NCBI GenBank assembly: GCA_947039055.1
Contig: CAMQYB010000119.1
Span: 1-6,377 of the forward strand
Reading direction: 5' to 3'
DNA from: an uncultured Deferribacteraceae bacterium
GTDB taxonomy: Bacteria; Chrysiogenota; Deferribacteres; Deferribacterales; Mucispirillaceae
Length of the DNA stretch: 6,377 nucleotides
In this document: one piece after another, positions 1-4,688 of the stretch
How positions within the stretch are numbered: the first letter of the stretch is position 1
Layout: every line of letters begins with the position of its first letter
Notes under the pieces: generated by a model
What the model was told of the DNA's origin: nothing
Databases searched by the model: none
The model's input: only the letters and a program-made list of their open reading frames with translations
Program-made: the position numbers and the translations under genes

Positions 1-307
1 TTAAAGCGTATTCAGCGTTGATTTTATCTTTTTCTATCAACTTTAAAGCTTCACCGGTAAAGAGTTCATCTTCTAAAATAAGTTGATAAGCTTCATAAAT
101 TTCAGCACTACTTTTTCTGTCTTCAAATAAAGTTTTATATCTTTCATAAACAGCGACTGTTTTTTTAATCGCTTTTTTTAATCTTTCTTTCTCTTTTTCA
201 ACATCTTCAATTTTAGATCCACGCACGAATATTTTGTTTCTATCAATAAGATATGCTTTACCGATAATGATATTGTTTAGAATAGAAATACCTTGCTTAA
301 TTATCAT
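1..307 (-). CDS. ptsI: Phosphoenolpyruvate-protein phosphotransferase (PTS enzyme I), N-terminal part, cut by window edge
   Basis: Enzyme I is the cytosolic first component of the PTS; it autophosphorylates from phosphoenolpyruvate and passes the phosphate to HPr. Only the first 102 residues are present, against about 570-590 for the family. The start reads MIIKQGISILNNIIIGKAYL, matching the usual enzyme I opening in which a 'GI..s.giaiGkA' strand leads the N-terminal domain. A charged helical stretch (about residues 34-60, EKEKERLKKAIKK) and an 'AYQLILEDELF' segment follow, as in the HPr-binding helical subdomain. The active-site histidine would lie beyond the edge. The start is fixed by a GGAG ribosome site at 315-318, seven bases upstream, and by a TAATG overlap with the ptsH stop, so translation is probably coupled. 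The frame is open to the edge with no sign of damage. Confidence 0.9.
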   Translation of the reverse strand, partial: MIIKQGISILNNIIIGKAYLIDRNKIFVRGSKIEDVEKEKERLKKAIKKTVAVYERYKTLFEDRKSSAEIYEAYQLILEDELFTGEALKLIEKDKINAEYAL

Positions 308-579
308 TAATCTTCTCCAAATTTATTATCAACAAGTATTTCCAATTCTTTGATACACTCACCTGCGTCATCACCTTGAACAGAAACTTCGATTGTATCA
401 TCAAGTAAAGCAGTAAGCATAATTAATGACATAATACTTTTGCCATTAACATTTTGATCATCTTTTATAACAGTAACTTCTGAGTTATATTTTGTTACAG
501 TATTAACAAATTTAGCTGCAGCTCTTGCATGGAGCCCTAATTTATTTTTAATTAGAAATGAACCTTTAAGTAATTTCAT
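307..579 (-). CDS. ptsH: Phosphocarrier protein HPr
   Basis: HPr relays phosphate from enzyme I to the EIIA domain in the cytosol. The 90-residue length fits the family (85-90). The active-site motif GLHARAA places the phospho-acceptor histidine at residue 17, with the helper Arg19. The second signature, NGKSIMSLIML, puts a serine at residue 48 in the position of the Ser46 that HPr kinase/phosphorylase modifies in Bacillus-type systems. Both the catalytic and the regulatory sites are therefore kept. The gene lies 12 bases after the EIID stop, has an AGGT ribosome site five bases before the ATG, and overlaps ptsI by one base (TAATG), which ties its expression to the rest of the operon. The identification is secure; Ser48 phosphorylation is inferred, because no hprK gene is visible in the window. 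Confidence 0.96.
   Translation of the reverse strand: MKLLKGSFLIKNKLGLHARAAAKFVNTVTKYNSEVTVIKDDQNVNGKSIMSLIMLTALLDDTIEVSVQGDDAGECIKELEILVDNKFGED
315..318 (-). promoter_or_regulatory. Ribosome binding site of ptsI
   Basis: GGAG on the minus strand, inside the last codons of ptsH and seven bases before the ATG at 307. It is the most canonical Shine-Dalgarno sequence in the operon and decides the ptsI start, which is otherwise supported only by a partial protein. Confidence 0.7.
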
Positions 580-591
580 CCTATACCTACT

Positions 592-1311
592 TTAAATATT
601 TTGTAAAAGCATAACAACTGTAACAATCATCACACCTATAATCAGAGTGAACGGTGCACTTACATACTTAGATGTGGCAAAACCTGCTATAAAAAAGATA
701 GCCGTTTTAAATATGGATATTGAGTTGATAGCCTCACTATTACTGATGTATTTTATAGTAATTGCTAGAGTTCCACCCATAAAAAAGATAGATGCTATAT
801 CTGCTACATTAGACCAATTAGCAAATGATACAGTACGAAAAAGCTCAATAACATTTGTACCGTAGTTGTATCCTAAATAAAATCCAAGAAACTTAAAACC
901 TATGTTAAAAATATTAAAAAATATTAGATAGAAAAACATCGCAAACATAGGTTCGTATAACGCAATAAACAACGATAGAAAAAACGTGAGTGGTCGTAAT
1001 GAATGCCAAAAAAACGTGTCGCCTAACGCACCAAAAACCGATGCGTATGTAGATTTGTATTGATCAACTGCTTTGCCTGATTCTGCTTCTTTCAAAAACA
1101 TTCCTAACATAAATGTTACAAAATATGGATTAGTATTAAAGTAATCAGCTCGCTCATTTCCTTTGATATCTCCAACACCTATATTAAATCTTTTAGATAG
1201 ATCTTTAAGTAACCATGAAAATCCCGTGCCTTGCATATTTTCAATATTCCAGTTAGCTTGATAAAATATACTTCTTACAAGTGTCGGCAATGCTTTCCAT
1301 AATAGTTTCAT
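592..1311 (-). CDS. PTS mannose-family transporter subunit IID
   Basis: This membrane subunit pairs with EIIC to form the sugar channel of a mannose/fructose/sorbose-family PTS. With the start chosen here it has 239 residues. Family motifs in order are RSIFYQANWNIENMQGTG (13-30), FNTNPY (58-63) and GALGDTFFW followed by HSLRP (94-107). Hydrophobic segments occupy roughly 108-150, 175-190 and 205-238. It is shorter than E. coli ManZ (about 280 residues). An in-frame ATG exists at 1323, but the ATG at 1311 is preferred: it forms an ATGA overlap with the EIIC stop, as at the EIIB/EIIC junction, and GGTGAT precedes it by three bases. The sugar cannot be deduced. The PTS-family call is confident; active transport is likely but not proven. 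Confidence 0.93.
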   Translation of the reverse strand: MKLLWKALPTLVRSIFYQANWNIENMQGTGFSWLLKDLSKRFNIGVGDIKGNERADYFNTNPYFVTFMLGMFLKEAESGKAVDQYKSTYASVFGALGDTFFWHSLRPLTFFLSLFIALYEPMFAMFFYLIFFNIFNIGFKFLGFYLGYNYGTNVIELFRTVSFANWSNVADIASIFFMGGTLAITIKYISNSEAINSISIFKTAIFFIAGFATSKYVSAPFTLIIGVMIVTVVMLLQNI

Positions 1312-1979
1312 AATATCACCCATGAAGCTATAAAACCTACTATAAGAAAGATGAGCTTTATAAAAAGTTCACCATTAAGAAATCTAAATAGACAGCCAGT
1401 CAATAGAATAAATAACAATACTAAGTAATATATAGGAGAAACTTCTTGTTTTTCAAAATAATCAATATTATGTAGTGTCAGAAATATTAATAATGTTGCT
1501 AAATTATAAACCACAACACCACGAATAAAAGATACTAACAATCCTATTCGTATCAAAAAACTGTCGCTATTTTCATTTGATTTATTTTCATGAAAGGCTC
1601 TAGTAATCATTAACTTATTAAATTTTCTACAATAAATATCAGTTAATGTTACAGGATAGATCATAAGCGTAACTAAAATAATCGCTAAAAGTATAGATAG
1701 ATTATTATGTGATATTGCACCTAATGATATAAGTACAGAAGATGAGTATCCAGCGAATGAGTCATCTTTAAGTATAACCGTTCCAACAGGGACTTCAAGC
1801 ATACCGATAAATTCAAATATCGCTCCAAGTAAAATACATATAAGCATCTGATCAAAAGCAATACCTATTATACTAGATATAACGATCGGACGAGATAGCA
1901 TTATGTTTATTCCAGCCACTCTATCAAGTGATGCAAATCCAGATAGAAAGAATAGCAAAATCCCGTGTGTTAAACTCAT
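1308..1979 (-). CDS. PTS mannose-family transporter subunit IIC
   Basis: An integral membrane permease subunit of the mannose-family PTS, predicted to act with EIID. The protein has 223 residues, mostly hydrophobic. An EIIC-like N-terminal half carries LSRPIV (28-33), then GAIFEFIGML (52-61) and VGTVILKDDS (65-74), matching the family pattern of a glycine/glutamate helix followed by a loop with acidic residues. Further hydrophobic segments lie around 83-111, 143-170, 181-200 and 206-223. E. coli ManY is about 266 residues, so this is a compact and divergent member. It overlaps the EIIB stop by four bases (ATGA) with AAAGG directly against the ATG, so it probably depends on coupling to EIIB translation. 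It also overlaps EIID by four bases at its end. The assignment rests on motifs plus its place between EIIB and EIID. Confidence 0.88.
   Translation of the reverse strand: MSLTHGILLFFLSGFASLDRVAGINIMLSRPIVISSIIGIAFDQMLICILLGAIFEFIGMLEVPVGTVILKDDSFAGYSSSVLISLGAISHNNLSILLAIILVTLMIYPVTLTDIYCRKFNKLMITRAFHENKSNENSDSFLIRIGLLVSFIRGVVVYNLATLLIFLTLHNIDYFEKQEVSPIYYLVLLFILLTGCLFRFLNGELFIKLIFLIVGFIASWVIL
1315..1320 (-). promoter_or_regulatory. Ribosome binding site selecting the internal EIID start
   Basis: GGTGAT on the minus strand, three bases before the ATG at 1311. It matches the end of the anti-Shine-Dalgarno complement (AGGAGGTGAT). The same GGTGAT-N3-ATG arrangement precedes EIIA, which supports choosing 1311 over the ATG at 1323. 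Confidence 0.6.
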
Positions 1980-2488
1980 CCTTTCATCTTTATGGTTTTT
2001 ATTTGTGTATCATGTATATCTTTTAAGTTGATAGGTTTTTCCCACGGTAGTTTATGTGCATAGATATTTTTAGAATTTTTTTCAGATATATTTATTAAAC
2101 AATCTAACTCATCTTTATTTATAAAGCAGTTATCAGTTACTGATATATCACGTGTACCTGTGGCTAGACAGCCGATATTTATATATGAATTTTCTTTAGG
2201 TATATTAGAGCTGATTAGTTTTAGATCATGTATTGAGCCGACTATTATAAGAAGATATCCTTTCTTATATTCATTTAAAATATCTAGTTGTAGAAAGGAG
2301 TCGACACTTATAACTTCAAGTTTAGCATTTCTTGGCATAGTAGATTTGTAGATGAAAGCTTTGTTCAAATCGGTAGCGATACAGTCATTTACTAGGATAA
2401 TATTTTTAATACTGAAGTGATTAATCCATCCTTCAATCACTTGTCCATGAATAAACCTATCATCAACTCTAAAGATTATACGTTCCAT
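1976..2488 (-). CDS. PTS mannose-family subunit IIB
   Basis: A cytosolic phosphotransfer subunit that accepts phosphate from EIIA and gives it to the incoming sugar. The 170 residues fit the stand-alone EIIB length (about 160-170). The signature RVDDRFIHGQV sits at residues 7-17, with the phospho-acceptor at His14. 'IILVND' (about 30-35) and 'TMPRNAKLEV' (about 50-59) are further family features, although the region after residue 60 is more divergent. In E. coli, IIA and IIB are fused in ManX; here they are separate genes with a gap of 117 bases. The ribosome site is GGTG, four bases before the ATG. The ATGA overlap with EIIC couples the two. Confidence 0.94.
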   Translation of the reverse strand: MERIIFRVDDRFIHGQVIEGWINHFSIKNIILVNDCIATDLNKAFIYKSTMPRNAKLEVISVDSFLQLDILNEYKKGYLLIIVGSIHDLKLISSNIPKENSYINIGCLATGTRDISVTDNCFINKDELDCLINISEKNSKNIYAHKLPWEKPINLKDIHDTQIKTIKMKG

Positions 2489-2560
2489 TTCACACCATAC
2501 TATAAAACATTTTTGCGATAAAGAAGGTTGTAAAAAATAACTCTATATACGAACTAAATT

Positions 2561-2593
2561 TTTACATTTAAATAAATTAAAATACTATGTAAA
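2561..2593 (-). other. Inverted repeat in the EIIA-EIIB gap
   Basis: Within the 117-base, very AT-rich gap, TTTACAT (2561-2567) pairs with ATGTAAA (2587-2593), and the stem can extend a few pairs with a small bulge. There is no strong T-tract after it on the minus strand, so it does not look like a full terminator. It could be an mRNA processing or attenuation element, or simple AT-rich noise. I see no convincing internal promoter in the gap. Confidence 0.25.
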
Positions 2594-2605
2594 TTTGATT
2601 ATATT

Positions 2606-3025
2606 TTACTTACTGTCACTTATATCTTTATGTAGTATTTCACCAGCAACTTTAATTGAATCATTTCCTGCTTTAGCAGTTTTTAAAGCTAGCTCATGCA
2701 CAGATAGATCGCTGTTGTTTCTTAAAGAGAAAACTTTGATTAACATCGGAAGATTAACTCCAGATACAACTTCACATTTGCCACTATCAAGAAACCCAAT
2801 AGATATATTAGACGGCGATCCACCGAACATATCTGTAAAGATTATATTTCCATATTGCCCATTAACAGTTATAATAGCCTCAAGTTGCGTGGCTATATCA
2901 TGTACAGAACTACCATCTTGTATAGATAGTATTTCAACACGATCTTGTTTCCCAACAATCATTTCAGAAGCTTTGAACAACTCTTCTCCGAACATACCAT
3001 GTGTTAAAATTACAATATTTACCAT
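2606..3025 (-). CDS. PTS mannose-family subunit IIA
   Basis: A cytosolic EIIA of the mannose family that takes phosphate from HPr and passes it to EIIB; in related bacteria such EIIA proteins can also have regulatory roles. It has 139 residues with the start chosen here. The N-terminus MVNIVILTHGMFG carries the phospho-acceptor His9 in the usual 'l.THG' context. TDMFGGSPSN (64-73) supplies Asp65, the expected histidine partner, and the conserved FGGSP turn. The reading frame stays open to an upstream ATG at 3115 that overlaps the rapZ end, but the extra 30 residues are not family-like. The ATG at 3025 is preceded by GGTGAT at three bases, so it is preferred. It lies 73 bases after rapZ and is the first PTS component of the operon. 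Confidence 0.94.
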   Translation of the reverse strand: MVNIVILTHGMFGEELFKASEMIVGKQDRVEILSIQDGSSVHDIATQLEAIITVNGQYGNIIFTDMFGGSPSNISIGFLDSGKCEVVSGVNLPMLIKVFSLRNNSDLSVHELALKTAKAGNDSIKVAGEILHKDISDSK

Positions 3026-3028
3026 TAC

Positions 3029-3034
3029 ATCACC
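3029..3034 (-). promoter_or_regulatory. Ribosome binding site selecting the internal EIIA start
   Basis: GGTGAT on the minus strand, three bases before the ATG at 3025. It explains why the protein should begin MVNIVIL rather than at the upstream ATG at 3115, and it is identical in sequence and spacing to the EIID site. Confidence 0.6.
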
Positions 3035-3098
3035 AAACCAAAATAATTGAAATAGATTATATATATCTACTTCATGTATAGTATATTTGTTTTTATAC

Positions 3099-3956
3099 CT
3101 ATTTGTCAATATCACGATGTTTAATCATGGTATCTATCTTCATATTCATCGTCTCAATTTTCTTAGCAAGGTTTTCAACAATCATAACCGACCGATGTTT
3201 TCCACCAGTACAGCCAATAGATATATTAAGATATTTTTTCCCTTCATCCATATATAAAGGAAGTAAGAAACGTAACATATCAACAAGTTTATCTAAGAAC
3301 AGTTGATAGTTTTTATCTGTTGCAATAAAGTCATCAATTACTTTATCTCGTCCGTTGAATTTTTTAAGTTCAGGATCGAAGTATGGATTTTTAAGAAACC
3401 GAACATCGAAAATAAGATCAGATTCGATAGGCACACCATATTTAAATCCGAAAGATTGAACAGATAGAGAGAGCAAAAGAGAGCTATCTTTATCGCAGAA
3501 TTTTTTCAGTTCATAAGCGAGTTCGTGTACGCTTTTATTATCAGATATGTAAATGTAGTCGGCTATAGATTTTATATCACTCATTATTTCTATCTCTTCG
3601 TTGATAGCAACGAGCAGATCTTTCCCTTGTGGATGAGTGTGCCTAGTTTCTTTATATCTTTTAATAATGGTTTCAGGTAGAGCGTCCATAAATATAAGTT
3701 TAGCGTTATATCTATCTTTAAGCATTTTTATTGTGGTAAAAGCTAGAGAACTATCTTTAGATCTAGAGTCGATAACAAGTGCGATTTTAGTGATAGGCTT
3801 ACCTGTGGCGTAGAATATATTCGCAACCCCTTCAACAACTTCAAGTGGTACGTTATCGATTGTGTTATATCCTATATCTTCAATAATTTTAATAGCAGAT
3901 GATTTACCAGCTCCAGATAAGCCAGACACAACAATCATATCACACTGATTATTCAT
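3099..3956 (-). CDS. rapZ: RapZ (YvcJ/YhbJ) family nucleotide-binding regulator
   Basis: RapZ proteins are P-loop nucleotide-binding proteins. In enterobacteria RapZ binds small RNAs and controls glucosamine-6-phosphate synthase mRNA; elsewhere the role is less clear. The 285 residues equal the usual length (E. coli 284). The Walker A motif GLSGAGKS is at 12-19 and a Walker B-like ALVIDSRS at 59-66. The family block SFGFKYGVPIESDLIFDVRF precedes NPYFDPEL, and GCTGGKHRS lies at 248-256 in the C-terminal domain. The tail ends HRDIDK. The start is supported by GAGG at 3964-3967, seven bases upstream. It is the first gene after a promoter-like sequence and precedes EIIA, which links it to PTS and cell-wall amino-sugar control by position. 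hprK, its neighbour in many related bacteria, is not seen upstream. Confidence 0.96.
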   Translation of the reverse strand: MNNQCDMIVVSGLSGAGKSSAIKIIEDIGYNTIDNVPLEVVEGVANIFYATGKPITKIALVIDSRSKDSSLAFTTIKMLKDRYNAKLIFMDALPETIIKRYKETRHTHPQGKDLLVAINEEIEIMSDIKSIADYIYISDNKSVHELAYELKKFCDKDSSLLLSLSVQSFGFKYGVPIESDLIFDVRFLKNPYFDPELKKFNGRDKVIDDFIATDKNYQLFLDKLVDMLRFLLPLYMDEGKKYLNISIGCTGGKHRSVMIVENLAKKIETMNMKIDTMIKHRDIDK

Positions 3957-4002
3957 AAATATGCCTCAAGAGAAAAGATTTTGTATGAGTATACGAGATA
4001 TA

Positions 4003-4031
4003 ATTGTACACGAAAAGATATATCATATCAA
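4003..4031 (-). promoter_or_regulatory. Predicted sigma70-type promoter of the rapZ-PTS operon
   Basis: On the minus strand TTGATA (4031-4026) is followed, after exactly 17 bases, by TACAAT (4008-4003). These match the -35 and -10 consensus at four and five of six positions. Transcription would begin near 3996-3997, giving a leader of about 40 bases before rapZ. In such AT-rich DNA chance matches are common, but the spacing and the position ahead of the first gene favour it. Confidence 0.5.
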
Positions 4032-4176
4032 CAATTAAGAGAGGCGTATGTAAAATTTAATATCAGTTTTTTGAGATAGTGGAAAAATGAGAGAGGGGGA
4101 GAGATGAAAAAGGTGTTGAGATAATGTTTATGTAGCAGAAGAGGGCAGAGAGTATATTGTTGAACTAGAACGTTAG

Positions 4177-4436
4177 CACATAGAGTTTATAATCATGGCT
4201 ATGTATTATCACATAGAGTTTATAATCATGGCTATATGTTATCACATAGAGTTTATAATCATGGTTATGTGTTATCACATAGAGTTTATAATCATGGCTA
4301 TGTGTTATCACATCAATTTTATAATCATGGCTATGTGTTATCACATAAATTTTATAATCATGATTATGTATTATCACATAGAGTTTATAATGATAGATAT
4401 GTATTATCACATAAATTTTATAATTATAGTTATGTG
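4177..4436. repeat. 33-bp tandem repeat array, eight units
   Basis: Units begin at 4177, 4210, 4243, 4276, 4309, 4342, 4375 and 4408, an exact 33-bp period without indels; the last unit stops after 29 bases. Each unit starts CACAT and, 29 bases later, ends in or close to ATGTG, followed by a four-base TTAT link. Arms such as CACATAG and CTATGTG pair within a unit (unit at 4276), and CACATAA with TTATGTG in the unit at 4408. The middle contains TTTATAATCATGG in the first five units, then drifts. There are no unique spacers, so this is not a CRISPR array. An additional isolated unit lies at 4530-4558. The role is unknown; candidates are a protein-binding array, a structured RNA region or a neutral satellite. 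Confidence 0.9.
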
Positions 4437-4636
4437 AAAAAAAATAGTTGAACTACAATTTATTTATAATTCAACTAGATAATATATTAGTTATGCAACA
4501 TCCATTTTACAATTATGATTATGTATTAGCACATCAATTTTATAATGATAGTTATGTGAAAAAAATAGTTGAACTATATTTTATTTATAATCCAACTATG
4601 TGATATATTAGTTATGCAACACCCATTTTACAATTA
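4408..4636. repeat. Duplicated block of about 107 bp (offset about 121 bp)
   Basis: The segment 4408-4515 is repeated at 4530-4636. Each copy has one CACAT...ATGTG unit, an A-tract of seven or eight bases, AGTTGAACTA, an AT-rich stretch ending CAACTA, then TTAGTTATGCAAC and CCATTTTACAATTA. In the first copy TAGTTGAA and TTCAACTA form an 8-bp inverted repeat; in the second the arms are reduced to six pairs. GTTGAACTA also occurs at 4159-4167, just left of the tandem array, so the array is bracketed by the same 9-mer. The arrangement suggests local duplication; no transposase or target-site duplication is recognisable. Confidence 0.8.
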
Positions 4637-4638
4637 CT

Positions 4639-4671
4639 AAAAAAATATATTAATACAAAATCCATTTTGTA
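4639..4671 (-). terminator. Possible terminator after the lipoprotein gene
   Basis: About 18 bases past the lipoprotein stop, the minus strand can fold TACAAAA / TTTTGTA (4671-4654) around a four-base loop. After a short AT stretch a run of seven T residues follows at 4645-4639. The stem is AT-rich and the T-run is offset by several bases, so the signal is weak, but its place directly after the gene is right. The same ATCCATTTT core recurs at 4501 and 4622. Confidence 0.35.
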
Positions 4672-4688
4672 ATTGTTAAAGAAGCGTT

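Larger units (their letters stand above)
3957..4688. other. Gene-free stretch between rapZ and the lipoprotein gene
   Basis: About 730 bases without a supportable gene. From rapZ outward it holds the ribosome site and promoter, a purine-rich patch on the plus strand (4089-4104), the 33-bp tandem array, the 121-bp duplication and a terminator-like hairpin. Open frames within the array (plus strand from 4195 and 4236, minus strand 4410-4165) exist only because the repeat length is a multiple of three. They lack ribosome sites and encode low-complexity peptides. No tRNA, rRNA or CRISPR structure is seen. Confidence 0.7.

Noticed and set aside
647..865. Plus-strand open frame of 72 codons within EIID
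   Set aside because: It lies antisense to a gene with clear family motifs and has no recognisable protein features; the same applies to the plus-strand frames at 2160-2351, 2595-3050, 3103-3306, 5142-5378 and 5596-5913.
3026..3115. EIIA starting at the upstream ATG at 3115
   Set aside because: The extra 30 residues overlap the rapZ end, are not family-like, and a ribosome site with correct spacing precedes the ATG at 3025 instead.
4089..4124. Purine-rich Shine-Dalgarno-like patch followed by ATG on the plus strand (MKKVLR, stop)
   Set aside because: The frame has only six codons and nothing downstream supports a gene; it could be a remnant of a gene start, but this cannot be shown.
4177..4436. 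CRISPR array
   Set aside because: Repeats are contiguous with a four-base constant link and no unique spacers, and no cas-like gene is present.
4177..4558. Replication origin or plasmid iterons
   Set aside because: There is no rep or dnaA-like gene and no recognisable DnaA box cluster, and 33 bp exceeds usual iteron length; the neighbourhood is chromosomal housekeeping.
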